64,000 bases of DNA. It comes from Centrapalus pauciflorus (Eukaryota; Streptophyta; Magnoliopsida; Asterales; Asteraceae). Below the pieces are notes generated by a model that was given only the letters and a program-made list of their open reading frames with translations, had not been told where the DNA came from and did no database searches. Of this stretch, positions 1-11,768 are shown in pieces (the stretch's first letter is position 1; each line of letters starts with the position of its first letter). Made by a program: the position numbers and the translations under genes. The stretch is taken from assembly GCA_020465985.1 (NCBI GenBank), contig JAANYP010002360.1:144059-208058 (forward strand). The letters are read 5' to 3'.

Positions 1-774
1 GGACACGTTACTGTTTTATTCAAGCAGACTTGCATGCATGGAAAAACACACTTCAATGCACGATCTGAATTTCTCACTCTTGGTTGTCTCACAATCCTTA
101 GAAGCTTCCTTTTATACTCTCACTGAGAAACTCAGTAAAGCTTCTTCATTGGACGATGAGATAGTGGGATGTCTTTCCAAAAAGACAAAACAAGTTTTCT
201 ACACATTCTGATAAAGCAGACTTGTCTTCATGTGGCAGAATCTTTGTCTTTTTCTTTTTTGTCTCTGTTGTAGAAGGCTTTAACCAAAAGAGGAATGTCA
301 ACTTTGCATCTTTCTTTTTTTTGTTAAGGCCATTTTGATATAAGAAATGTTCTGTCACCCATTTCAAACATCCACTTTGTCTTCATGTAACAAAACAGCG
401 TAGGCAGCTTTAGCATCTTCTATTTTCCACTTTGTCTTCGACTTTGTAAACTGATATTGTAGTCTAAAACAATACATGAGGACTTGGAAACATATTCCAT
501 AAAGTTTTTAGCCTGTTCACAAAGAATAGGTTATGTTCACAAAGAACTGTTCACTTAGAAGTAGTCCAAGCTGCTCATCAGAGTAGAGCATCGTAGACAG
601 TTTATGTTCAGCCTGTTCAACAGAATGAACAGTTTGGGCAATCTGCATTTGTTGCAACGAATGCAACAGGGTAAACAGCTTTGACTTATATTTCAAATCA
701 CTTTTCAGGTTTCAATAAGGCATTAACAGACCTTACATTATACCTTTAAGTGCATAAAACGGGTTTGATTAAAG
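1..774 (-). repeat. LTR-like end of minus-strand element E1
   Basis: No coding signal. Read on the minus strand there is a clean promoter core, TATAAAAGG, at 116-108. The segment lies directly beyond a polypurine tract (775-787), the position of a 3' LTR. The expected TG start next to the tract is not visible, so the exact LTR edge is unknown, and the other end lies outside the window. Repeated GTTCA/CTGTTC words are scattered from 480 to 720. The LTR call is an inference from position and the TATA box. Confidence 0.4.
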
Positions 775-787
775 ATCTCCCCCTAAG
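775..787 (-). promoter_or_regulatory. Polypurine tract of E1
   Basis: On the minus strand this reads CTTAGGGGGAGAT, the type of purine run that primes plus-strand DNA synthesis in LTR retroelements. It lies 57 bp downstream (in minus sense) of the accessory ORF fragment, as expected for an element end. Confidence 0.5.
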
Positions 788-843
788 ATGTAGAGCAGGT
801 TTGACTGAGGCCTTTTTGTGCCTAACAGAAGTACCTCCTGAAG

Positions 844-1170
844 CTAATCAGTAGAAATTTCAACAACCTTAGTGATGTTGATGATGGTTCCATGGATAAC
901 CTTGGCTTCATAATCATTGGAGTAGGTGTACAAAAATTCATACACCAACTCCTGATACATAACATTAGGAGTAGTAGTGATGACATAATACAGTGGGTGT
1001 GCTTTGATGAACTCCATCATTGTTTCAAAACCTTTGCCAATGTAGTTCTTTGGGATTGACAGATTGGCCACATAGTTGGTAGGATTGATGGTGAGAGTTG
1101 TAGTGACTAATGGGTGTTTAACAACATCATCTCCAAAAATTGCTGGAACAAAGGGAGTTGAAAAAGCCAT
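844..1170 (-). pseudogene. Accessory (post-pol) ORF, N-terminal fragment, E1
   Basis: An open 108-codon frame with ATG at 1170-1168. It sits about 700 bp downstream of the RNase H tail of the same strand, where Sirevirus-type elements carry an extra ORF. Its pattern (a GF.TMM.F segment, a Y....TPNVMYQ.LVYEF segment, then a charged strand-like stretch) matches the order of hydrophobic and aromatic positions in the first 80 residues of the long accessory ORFs at 22961, 52351 and 59963 (GFRQMVD, IPYVRQFYEHLQV, then a TRI.GQPL segment). The family normally runs about 1,000 codons, so this is a truncated copy. It has no signal peptide or membrane span. Relationship judged by eye. Confidence 0.5.
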
Positions 1171-1867
1171 TTGAGAAGTGGTATAAGTTCAATGATGGTA
1201 GACACTTAGTCTTTTTGAAGGTTAATGGGGATTTTCAGATAGTATGAAGGTACAGGGTCACATTAGTGAAGGGGAAGATGAAACAATAACGTTTGGTATC
1301 AATAGGATTTGAATGTGAGAGTGTGGGAGAGAGAAAAGGGCGGTTGATTTGTAATGGGGTTGACTAGTGAAACGGAACGGTTTCCACGTCAGCACATGTG
1401 TCAGACCAACTTGACCCGTTTGCTTATCTCTTAAACACGTAACAAAAAACATTATCCGCAGGTAATTAAGTTAAATTAATACAAAATTAACATAATATAA
1501 GTGTGAAGAAATGTTAATTAAAAGTTGATGTTCAAAAGTATTGTTCAAACCTGTGGTGTTGTAGTGTCATCAAAGCTGTTCAGTATAAACCTTGTCTAAA
1601 AAACTGTTGAGTAATATTTGAGCAGTTTTCATTATGAAACCTATTTTGAAATACTACAGGTGACAAGGATTACATTTTTGACAGAAATTACTGAGTTAGC
1701 AGTTTTGAGATTTAGACACTATGGTAGGTTTGGTTGAAAACATTTAGCTTTGAAACCTGTTAGATGTCAAACCTGTTCCAATTTCAAACAAACGACTAAG
1801 TGCAGAGCCGGTGAAACCTGTTCTGCATCAAAGCAGTTTGTAAGAAATGGGCAGGTTGAACATGTAA
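1171..1867 (-). other. Non-coding spacer between RNase H and accessory ORF of E1
   Basis: No coding signal supported. The segment holds several copies of AAACCTGTT/GTTCAAACCTG words in both orientations (for example near 1545, 1757, 1771 and 1813). This recalls the short-palindrome-rich spacers of the other elements here, but with a different word. Confidence 0.4.
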
Positions 1868-2014
1868 CTATTGTACATCAATGACACTATCACTTTTATT
1901 AAACATCCCCAGCTTACAGATAAGGGTATTAAACCTGTTTTCATCAAGTGGTTTGGTGAAAATATCTGCAAGCTGATCTTCTGTAGAAACAAAAGAAACT
2001 TCAACGTTACCTAA
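1868..2014 (-). pseudogene. Copia RNase H C-terminal tail, E1
   Basis: Minus-strand reading ends at a stop at 1870-1868 and contains VSFVSTEDQLADIFTKPLDE, the standard last segment of Copia pol after the RNase H domain. Upstream (to the right) the match stops at about 2014, where unrelated plus-strand sequence begins, so the rest of pol has been lost or displaced. The tail identifies E1 as a Copia element of a different subfamily from the TTCGAA family (whose equivalent tail is ADLFTKAFD). Confidence 0.75.
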
Positions 2015-4425
2015 GGTCCATTTGTTGGACCAATGGCATCTGTGGCCACTAGCTCTGTGCCACCTAAGATCATGGAATAACATACACAATCTGTTCCTAG
2101 CCCTGTCTCCCAACCTGTTTCCTCACCAACCACTACCACTACCCCTTCCCAAAATCTAAGGAAGAATACCATCGTGAACAAAAAGGCTCCCTTTGTAAAA
2201 GGGTTGTTGATGTTTAAGATTTTCCAAACCCACCACAAAGCCTCTATGGTTCCTCTTAAAAAGTGCTAGTTGTAATAGAGGAGAAACCTGTTGCCATCAT
2301 TCCACCTTTCTTGGAGTCTGGTGTAACCATTTTGGAGATGTCCTCACTCCACACTGAGTCTACCCAAGGTCAGACTCAACGTTTTAGTTCCTCCCTACTG
2401 AATCCAATTGATCAAATGGAGAAAGACTCATCCACTATCCCATCCTCACAATAGGATGAGAACATTTAAAGAAAGGAGTGTTCTCCACTCCATACTAAGT
2501 CCACACAGTAACCCTTCAAGTAGTTGAAGGTCTAACTACCCAGTCTAATGAACCAATATGTGTAGACTAACCCCTTGGTAAGGGCTTCACCCCACTGCTA
2601 TTTCCATCACAGTTCTTAGCACTCTTAATATTAACATGCATCTTACTAAGTCCCAAAAAGAGGTGCTAGAAGTCAAAAGCACCACTAAGGGAACTACCTA
2701 TGGCTTTGATGAACGAATGACAAAACCAATCATTCATGAGAAGCCAATCACCTCTACTACCTCACCCCATGAAACATCTAAAGCCACTTCTGAGGATATC
2801 CTTGACCCTTCCAAATTGGGTCACCTTTCCTTTGCACAGGCTATGGAACTTCTCTCCACTATGTAACTTTGATCCCCAGGTGAACCTTTCTGACCCCCAA
2901 TGGATTCAAGTCCATCAACACCTTCCTCACCTCCTACTCAATAAAAACAATCTCCCATACTTCTCCTCCACCCAAGGATCTATCATTGAAGGAATAGCTT
3001 ACTGTGCTGTCCAACTAGGTTGATTCTTTGGAAAACTTTATGTCCACATTGTCCAGTAGATTCAGTGTCTTCATAGTTTGCAAGATTTATTGATATGTGA
3101 TAATCATCCTTTCCACACTTCTCAACCTAATCACACTCCACACCTACTTGCACTCACTTCACAACTGCAAAAATTATCCTCCTATCTCAATAGCAGGACT
3201 CTATGTCCAGCTTGTAGCTATATCCCAACAACTGTTAAGCATTTCAAAAGCATGTCCTACTTCTCTACCCTCTATTTTAGCGTCTTTGAATACCTTAGTG
3301 GTATCCCTATCAAATTCAATGTTATCTGGATTGGAGTGTGTGGTAGAATCTATTAACCTTAATCTTCCACAGCTTCAAAGACTTATGTCAATAAGGCTGA
3401 CAGGGTTGTTCTTTCTGTTCTTTCAGCCACCTCAACTTCTCAATCAACCTCCCTCGAGCAATGTGTTACCCAGTTAGGTGAGGTATAGGATAACTTGGCT
3501 TTCTTAGAGCAAAGCCTTGTTGGTCCTAAGCCAATTCCCAAGCCTGCTGCTACTGCCAAACCCTCTGGATGTGTTCCTTTGGGCATGGCTGATTTTGAAG
3601 ACTCTATGCCATCTCCCTTAAATGGGAAGAAATTTGCCTCAAAGGTAAAGAGGGAGAAATGGTCTTCTATGTCTAAGGAGTAGAACTCTTCCACTCCTTT
3701 AAAGGAGAAATCATCAACATTTGAGCAAGGAACATGCCCACTAACAGCTATTACTACTGCAGGTAGATCCAATGGGTCCAAGACTACTGAGCCTACTTAG
3801 GCTAAGTCTCCAAGCATGCACCAACTAAGGAGGAGGCAATTATTTCTGAGGCCAGGCCCAGTAAAAGAAGATAACTGGTCTTGGAATCATTTGAGGATGT
3901 GTAGATTGAAATAGATCCATCCACTACACTTAAAGGAAAATGCAAAGTTTTTATGGATGTAGAAACTGTAACGGAGCTACAGGTAAAATATGATAGGGCC
4001 CAACCAAAAGTAATAAAAATTCCACTAGAATAGTACTATGAGTGGAAATGGAGTCAAGTTGAGGTACTTGAAAGAGAAAAAGAGGAAGCAACCTCTGTGA
4101 AAGCTGCCTACGCTTTGGGTGCCAAAGAGGTAATGAAAGTAAAAATGTCATCCTTGGTAGTACAAAGGATGTTGGAGGAAGTGTCAAGGAAAGTGACAGT
4201 GGAAAGAAGGAAGAGAAATGAGAGAAAGAGATGGAAACCATGGTATATGTGACAAAAGGGAAGTCCGTATCCACCATCCCTTTATCAACAAGAACCGAAC
4301 ACCACTTTGACAACATGGTCAAAAAGAAATTCCATGATGTAGTTATGGGAAGACTGGCCAAGGAAACAATTGTCAAAGTGAAAACTTTGATACCCATTAT
4401 ATTTTGCACTCAAATATAATCAACC
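2015..4425 (+). pseudogene. Decayed Pro/Ser/Thr/Lys-rich coding block, unassigned
   Basis: The plus strand reads like protein in pieces interrupted by stops and frame changes. It holds a Pro/Ser/Thr-rich start near 2040 (VPSPVSQPVSSPTTTTTPS), a middle with DPSKLGHLSFAQAMELLS near 2815, PKPIPKPAATAKPSGCVPLG near 3530, and a basic, coil-like end near 4070-4400. No zinc knuckle, protease, integrase or RT motif is present, so it is neither gag nor pol. It could be the rear part of an old accessory ORF of a Copia element, since such ORFs have low-complexity acidic/Pro-rich middles, or an unrelated decayed gene. The minus-strand frames here are shadows. Confidence 0.3.
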
Positions 4426-4889
4426 AAATGATTGTTGTTAAGAATATGAAGATTACTATATAGAGAATTTGGGCACTCAATCTCTAAAACATTAACACAA
4501 ATAACACACACACATAAGATGATTGTCTTTTAAAACCCTAGGAGAATAAATCTATTTATACCTATTCCTAAATTGGGGGATTTTTCGAAACACTACCCTC
4601 TAAGTCTCGGAAATTAAAATTCCACACAAAATTAACTAATCCTATTTACAAAGGGAACCTAGACTTTTATTATATTTAATTATACACCACTTTAGGGCTA
4701 GCAGTGTGATTTGATGTAGATGGTTCTTGGTTACTTTAGATCAAGACCCGTATCTCAATGACAAGGCTTCTTGTTAAATCGGACTAGAATCCATTCTTTA
4801 GTGGAAAACGTTTCTATGCAACTTCGTACAAAACTAAAACACAATGTGTTTGGCTCCTGTGCACGAAGTTCAAGACCCTTACATAACCC
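4426..4889. other. AT-rich segment, possible old LTR on minus strand
   Basis: No gene. On the minus strand a TATAAATAG-type core lies near 4557, followed by AT-rich sequence and a weak primer-site lookalike (GGTATCAAAG near 4400). These would fit a decayed minus-strand LTR, but no partner LTR or target duplication could be found. Confidence 0.2.
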
Positions 4890-6341
4890 GACATATTTTC
4901 AGAACACATCTGTTCAGAACACAGTTTGGATGTCTATTTAAGATTACCATTATGGATTCATTTCTTATTTGTCAAAACTATCTATAATGTCTTACATGTG
5001 TTTTCTAACATAAATCAACATATAGGGGAAATCCATTTAGTATATGGATTCAGGTTGCTCATAGCATATGATTCGAAGAAAAGAGTTACTAACCAACGTA
5101 GTGTATCAATACTGCAGAAAGGTTAGATTTGGGAATGACCACCATCTTAGATCAAAGGATACATCGATTTAGTTTTAAACAACCTAGTCATCAATGACAT
5201 TGACAATGTAGAAGGGTTGTCTCATAACCTGTTTAGCATAGGACAACTGTGTGACAAAGATCTAGAAGTAACCTTTAGGGCCAAAAGCTGTAGTGTTAAG
5301 AGCGATGATGGAAAATAAATATTATCTAGTTCCCATAACTCATACATCTACATCATTGATGTTTCCAAGTTAATAGTGAAAGATAGCATATGTCTGTTGT
5401 CCAAAGTATCCTGAAAAAAATTCATGACTATGGCATAGATGGCTATTACATCTGAAATTTGACAACATGAACAAGCTGGCGTCAAAACATATGGTAAAGG
5501 TTCTCCCTGAATTACCGCTACGAAAAGGATCATTTATGTGGAGCAGGTGATAAGGCTAAAATGAAAAGATCCTCTCACAAACCAAAACCCAAACCATCTA
5601 CGAAAACAATATTGGAGCTGCTTCACATGGACTTTTGTGGTCCCATGCGCACCCAAAGCATAAATGGAAAACGCTCTGTGTTGGTTATCGTGGATGATAA
5701 CTCATGATATACCTGGAATCGGTTCTTGCGATCCAAGGATGAGACCGCTCAAGAAATCATTGACTTAATTAGGAGCGTCGAAACCCAACAGGAGTTGTCG
5801 GTTCAATCAATCAGATTTGACAATGGCACAGAGTTAAAGAATTTGGTAGTTGAGGGCTTTCTTCGATCAATAGGCAGCCACCACCAATTCTCCTCAGCCC
5901 GAATGCCTCAACAAAATGGAATATTTGAAAGACGAAACCGTACTCTTATAGACACTGCTCGTACCATGCTTAACTACTCGAAGCTACCTTTATTCTTGTG
6001 GGCCGAAGCTTTCTCAACTACATGCTACACATAGAACCGTCCAATCATACACAAGCGCTTCAATAAAAACCCCTTACCAGCTCTATCTAAATAAAGTTCC
6101 TTATATCAAATACTTATGAGTTTTTGGTTGCAGGTGCTACGTGTTGAACGTTGAAGACAACCTTGGGAAGTTTAAAGAGAAGGAGGATGACCCAACTGAC
6201 CAAATCATTGGTGATTTGACAACCTGTGTTGAAACTCAAAGGGCATCTGCTAATGAATGTCTCTTTGCATCATTCATTAGTATGATATAGCCCACTTGTG
6301 TGAACGAAGCTTTGAAAGACCATGACTGGATTATAGCTATG
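4890..6341 (+). pseudogene. Copia protease and integrase, 5' part of E2 pol
   Basis: Pieces of an old Copia pol in order. A protease active site reads YMDSGCS at about 5039, with the following Arg codon now a stop. A post-protease segment has GLSHNLFSIGQLCDKD near 5217. The integrase core has LLHMDFCGPM near 5619, VIVDD near 5688, IRFDNGTEL near 5812 and QQNGIFERRNRT near 5911, so the three acidic catalytic positions are still recognisable. Many stops and frameshifts. The RT start (NEALKDHDWIIAM) is cut at 6341 by E3 and resumes at 26672. Gag was not found upstream. Confidence 0.8.
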
Positions 6342-6986
6342 TGTTGGTACACCCTGTGTGACGATAGCAGTCTAAGTGATCCAACATTGTGGATTAGCAA
6401 GTGTTTGATATATATGTTTATATATGTTTGATAATTATTATTGATTGTAAGTTTGAACTTGATGTAACATATTACAAGAAGTTCAAACATAAAGATCAAA
6501 GATAAAATCAAACATAAGTTAAAAACATAAGTTTCAAATACAAGTTTAATATGTGAAAGTCGAATTTAGGGTAAATTCGAATTCACAAGTTAATCAGATT
6601 CGAATCTACATCAGATTCGAATGTACTTCCTTAGGCAGATTCGAGAGTGTCAGTGGGGACAAACTCGAATGGGCCTTGGGCCTGATTCGAGTTTAGCCCA
6701 TGGCAGACTCGAATTGGCCTCTATAATTAGGGATAGACTCGAATAATTATCAGACTTTTTGCAGAATTCGAGAGAGATTAAGCAAAAGGCGATTTCGAGT
6801 TTATCATCAGTTTTAGTGTTGTTTCGGAGAGAATCTTCTAGTAGGTGCATTCTTGTGTAGTTCGTACAGCTCGTTGATAGTTTCCGTGTTCCGTGTGAGA
6901 GTTGTTACCGTCTACCCGTTAACGAGGATTCCGCACTCGTTGACGGTTCCGCGTCTAGATAGATCTCGTAGTGTGTAGACCTTACA
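6342..6986 (+). repeat. E3 5' LTR
   Basis: Begins TGTTGGTACACC and ends GACCTTACA, directly followed by the primer site. It contains many TTCGAA/CTCGAA words between 6549 and 6800 and a conserved TATAATTAGGGATA core. It matches 26027-26671 over its full length with about a dozen substitutions and no indel seen. Confidence 0.95.
6722..6729 (+). promoter_or_regulatory. Candidate TATA box in E3 LTR
   Basis: TATAATTA in a block kept in every LTR of the family (26407 in the 3' LTR, about 59277 in E12, TATAATTAAGG in E11 and E8, and the reverse complement in E4). It would be the core promoter; the transcription start is not known. Confidence 0.45.
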
Positions 6987-6988
6987 AG

Positions 6989-7000
6989 TGGTATCAGAGC
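6989..7000 (+). promoter_or_regulatory. Primer binding site of E3 (initiator tRNA-Met)
   Basis: TGGTATCAGAGC two bases after the LTR end is the complement of the 3' end of plant initiator tRNA-Met, the usual primer for minus-strand synthesis in Copia elements. Confidence 0.95.
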
Positions 7001-7647
7001 CTACGGGGTGTTCTTAGTGTTCTTCGTGTTCATCTAGATACATCCTAGGTCTCTTGACGTGTTGGACGGTTATTCTCTCGTGTTCGTGTTTTTTTCATGT
7101 TTTTCGAGCTTAGCAAATTGTCATCCGGGAAATACTTCGTGTTTTTCACGTTTTTGATCGAAATCAATATTTTCGTTGTAAAAATATTGATTTAATCTGC
7201 AAAACGTAAAGAAATCGAAGTATTAGCCGTTTTTCGAGTTTGCGGCGCTCGAATCTGTTAGGAGTAATTAGGGTTTTACTTAGTCTCGAGTCTAACCAAA
7301 TCCGCTCCTTTCGAGTTTGATACAGAGTGTTTCGAATCTAACTCGAGTTTGTGCTAAAGTCGATAAGGGTCTCGAGTTGCTGCCATTCGAGTCTGCTTCG
7401 AGTTTAGTCTTTAGTCGAATAGGGTTATTCGAGTTTACTGAGTGTTCGACTTTGTCTTGACCTTCGAGTTTGAGGACTTTCGAATCTGTCATCAATTTCG
7501 AATTTAATTGAATTACAAAACTTAATCGAATTTAATCCCAAATAAATTTAAACTAAATTATATTCGAATCTACCTAGATTCGAAAGAATTAACTTAAATT
7601 AGTTTCGAATTAAATTTATTAAGTTCAATTCAATTACTTTTGAAACG
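7001..7647 (+). other. E3 untranslated leader with TTCGAA-type array
   Basis: No coding signal. From about 7225 to 7615 the sequence is packed with TTCGAGTTT, TTCGAATCT and CTCGAGT words, the same words as in the LTR. A conserved TCCTAGGTCTCTTGACG block at 7043-7059 has a GT that could act as a weak splice donor for the accessory ORF; this is only a suggestion. Confidence 0.6.
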
Positions 7648-10523
7648 ATGTCAAATCTTCAAAAGTTTCTAGAAATGGATCATGAGGTCGGGAAGGCTAA
7701 TACTCCGCCTAAGCTGATGAAACTCGAGGATTACTATTGGTGGAAAGATCGGTTTGCCGATTTTGTGCGTTTCAATGACATGCGCATGTGGGTATGTATT
7801 GACGAAGGATACATTCCACCTATTTCAGAAGTTGAAGGCCGTCAGAGAGTCTTATCGTACCAAATGATGAAGGAGGATGATAAGAAACTATATGAAGCCG
7901 AGAACAGAGTTTCTCGATTATTCGAATGGCTTTGCCTCAAGATATACTACACACATTCCAGACTCAAAAGACATCTAAGGAGCTTTGGGAGTCGCTGGAA
8001 AAGAGGTGTGAGGGTAATCCGAGGGTTCGAAGGAAGCGCATGGAGTTGTTGAAACAGCAGTTTGCTATTTTCAAGGCGTTGAAGGATGAAAAGCTGGATG
8101 ACACCATCACCCGCTTTTATCATCTGTTGACGGAGCTTGAAAGTCATGGGACTGAGTATAATGACACCGAAAAGAACAATAAGCTTCTTGATGCCTTACC
8201 AGCCAAGTGGGCGATGTATGTGGCTATGATTAAGCTTAATGAAGACAAGTATTATACACAATCATTGGAGGATATCGTGGGAACGTTGCGGGCATATCAT
8301 TTCGAGCTACTGAAGGCCGAAACGGATTATGAACAAGTCCAAAATCCAGCCATGTATTTTGGAAAATCAACAAAACCTTCAGCCACAGCTGATCTGAAGA
8401 CTGCTACAGCGTTGTTCACCGGAGAAACGTCGTCACCAACGGAGACTGATGACACACTGAATAGAGCGTTCTTAGGATTGGGAAGATCGGAAGAACAACA
8501 ACCTCAAGTAGCACAGGCATCAACATCTCAGGGTTATTCGAAGATGCCCATGAGCGCTAAATCGGCCGAGGAGCATTTGAACTTGCTTGCGTCATTTGTG
8601 GCCGCCTATGGAAACTGCGTTCAGGGGAAAATAAACGATCCTGCTCTCTGGGATGAAGACTATGATCAGGTAGACCCTGACGATCTTGAGGAGATGGATC
8701 TCAAATGGCAACTGGCCATGGTAACCCAACGGGTTAAAAGATTCATCAAACGGACTGGGAGGAATCTGACAATGAATAATAAGGGGATTGGCTTTGATAC
8801 GTCCAAAGTCAAATGCTACAATTGTCAAGGTCTGGGACACTTCGCCAGAGAATGTCAGAGACCAAAGGTAGACACTTACCAAGGGCAGAATCAGCATCAT
8901 GGACAGTTTCAGAATCAGTCTCAACAGAGATACCTTCCAAGTTCATCTTCTGGTCAAGCCAATCTAGCTGGTCTATTATCAAATGTCACATCAGACAGAC
9001 AGCTGGATGGTACCTACGACTGGAGCTCACATCCGGAGTCTAATGCTAGAGCCTTTATGGCTGAAGTTACCGAGAATGGATGTGAAGGGGAAGAGCAGAC
9101 CACAAGGGACATCAGTCCGATGTGGGTGTAGAAGACGAATGATCAGACGCTTCTGGAGTTTGCCGCTCAAATGGCCAACGTGGAATCCGATAACACAAAG
9201 GTTAGTCTGAACTACTCTCTTTTTCATGAATTATGTGTTTTATGTGTTACTTCTAACGATAGATTAAATCTAGTATTAGAATCACATAAAAGCATAACTG
9301 CTCAAAATGAGTCATTAAAATCTGATAACGCTAGCCTTAATGACATTAAGCAAGATCTTAAGGATAAGCTTAAAGCTGATGCACAAGATGTCATAGTTCT
9401 AAAAGACAAGCTGAGTGAGCAGTGCGTTAGATTAGAACTGATGTATGAGCATGTAGAGGCTTTGACCAAAGATCTTAAGACCAAAGAGGTAGAGCTAGCT
9501 GAAACAAAGGTGAAGGTAGCCGAGGCGAATAGTAAGCTAGAAAAGTTTAGGAATTCAAGTCTGAACCTAGGGAAGGTTTTAGATGCTCAACGCTAATCTA
9601 AAAAGCCCGTAGGTCTAGGATTTCATGAGATTCCTCCTCATTTTAATGCAAACTACGTGCCTCAACCTCAGGAGAAAACTGACAATTCAGTAGACTTAGA
9701 GGACTTACCTGCACCAGTATCTGAGCCTGTAAAAGAAAATACACCTAAGGTGACTGATACAACCGTCAAGGTTAAGAAACTCAAATTTGTGTCTTCCTCC
9801 AGTGAAACACCTGCAGGAAAACATAAAATTGATCTTAATGATCCGGACGATGAACCAGTCACAATAGATGTTCAAAAAGACCAGGACACAAGTGAGACAC
9901 CTAAGACTAAGGGCACACACAAGAAGTCCATTGACAAGATGTCCTGCTTTAGATGTCATGAAAAGGGGCATGTTGCTTCTAACTGTCCGCTTAGGAAAAC
10001 TGAAGTTACACCTAAGACAGGGAAGCCAACACCAGTTAAGCCCTCAACAAGTGTGGCAAGCACTAGTAGTTCTCAGAGTACCGAGAAAACTGTGCAGTCT
10101 GCACCAAAACAAGTTGTGAATCAAAAACCGGTAAAGGTTGGACCAAAGGAAGTGGTTAGGACTAATTCACAGAATAGAGTCTTAAATCAGTCTAGGTCTG
10201 GATCTCAACAACAATATAGGAGCACAACACCTAGCAGAGCATACACTCCGGTTAGGTCACACACTCCTATTAGGCATCACACACCGGTAAGAGCTCGGGG
10301 ATCACAATCTGAAATGCAATATAATCGGAATTATTCAAGAGCTCCACAACAAATGCCTACTCAAAGGCAGAGAGTGAATTTACATCACTCGGCACCACAA
10401 CAAACTCCTGTTCAACGACCCAAGTCACCTGAAAGGCGAGATGAGTATTTGAAAGAGTTTAAGTATATGGACGAGAATGGTATAACCAAGTCAGTTATGG
10501 CTTGGGTTCCCCGTGATAACTAA
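7648..10523 (+). pseudogene. gag: E3 gag (two zinc knuckles), broken
   Basis: Gag forms the particle and binds genomic RNA. The ATG at 7648 starts MSNLQKFLEMDHEVG, identical to the start of the intact E4 gag. An N-terminal YYWWKDRF/DMRMWVCIDEGYIPP segment is followed by the Copia gag core (LLTELESH, LDALPAKWAMYV). Zinc knuckle 1 is CYNCQGLGHFAREC at 8814-8855. A coiled coil lies near 9240-9560, and zinc knuckle 2 is CFRCHEKGHVASNC at 9945-9986. A basic Ser/Arg/Pro tail follows. Breaks: a one-base frameshift near 7900, a stop at 9129-9131, a frame change near 9135-9170 and a stop at 9594-9596. It ends at TAA 10521-10523, in frame with pol. Confidence 0.9.
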
Positions 10524-11768
10524 CCTATTTTCTTTCATGTGCAGGAGATTACCACAGGTCCAAATAACAAATGGTTCGTCGACAGTGGATACTCCAGGCA
10601 CATGACAGGGGAAAGAAGTCTCCCTACAGACTTCAAGGGTGGGAATCGGGGATTTGTATCATTCGCGGGAAACAAGGGAGGAAACATCACGGGTACCGGA
10701 GTGGTCACTAATGGGACGATCAAGTTGGATCAAGTTTATCATGTTGATAAACTGGTTCACAATCTCATTAGTGTATCTCAAATCTGTGACAAGAAGAATT
10801 CAGTGCTATTCACTGACACTGAAGCGTTAGTGCTAAAACCGGGGTTCAAGATTCCTGAAGAGTGGATATTGATGCGGGCACCAAGGAAGAATGACTTGTA
10901 CATGCTTGATATGAACAAGCCGGAGACTTCGATGGGGCCAATCTGTTTGTTATCCAAAGCTTCGGAGACGGAATCAGTGTTGTGGCACAGCCGCATGGCA
11001 CATTTGCACCTAAGAAAAATGAACTATATAACGAAAAATGGATTGGTGCAAGGTGTGCCTATGAAGAGTTTTCAGTTCGAGGACAAGTGTCTACCATGCA
11101 AGAAGGGCAAACAACATAAGAAGGCACACAAGTCCAAGACTCAGAATTCCATAACCTCTACATTCGATTTGTTGCATATGGATCTCTTCGGACCAATCAA
11201 CAAAAGGAGTATAGGAGGTAGTTGGTATTGTTTGGTTATCACTGACAATTACTCACGATTCTCTTGGGTTTTCTTTTTAGGTACAAAGGACGAGACGGCT
11301 TCCAAGCTCATCGGGTTCTTAGACCAAGCGGAGAATTCCTATGGAACACAGGTTAAAAGGCTTCGTAGTGATAATGGAACTGAGTTCAAAAACACTCTAA
11401 TTGGTGTATATTGCCTCTCAAAGGGCATAGTGCATCATTTTAGTGCACCATACGAGCCTCAACAAAATCGGGTGGCCGAACGTAAAAACAGGACATTGAT
11501 TGAGGCAGCTAGGACTATGCTTTCGGATTCAAAGCTTCCTACCATGTTTTGGGGGGAGGCAGTGAATACCGCGTGTCATATTTTAAACCGGGTCCTAACT
11601 GTCAAATCTTTGAACAAAACCTGTTATGAAATTTTGAATAAAAGGCCACCTAATTTAACTGGCTTCGAACCGTTTGGGGTACCATGTACTTTACTGCGAA
11701 CAAAACATCAACCTAAGTTTGGTGAAAAGGCTGACGAAGGATACTTCCTAGGTTATGTGCCGAACTAA
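10524..11768 (+). pseudogene. pol: E3 protease and integrase
   Basis: In the gag frame after the TAA, with CAG at 10542-10544. Aspartic protease: WFVDSGYSRHMTG at about 10573. The integrase zinc region has LWHSRMAHLHLRKMN near 10980 and CLPCKKGK near 11092. The core has TDNYSRFSW near 11241, RSDNGTEF near 11366 and QQNRVAERKNRT near 11461, so the D, D and E positions are all present. The frame closes at a TAA (11766-11768) where E11 has a Ser codon, so the link to RT is broken by one nonsense change. Confidence 0.9.

Noticed and set aside
3951..4409. 152-codon minus-strand frame
   Set aside because: It lies opposite the basic coil-like plus-strand reading of the decayed block, has a Leu/Ser/Phe-rich composition typical of an antisense shadow and no recognisable motif.
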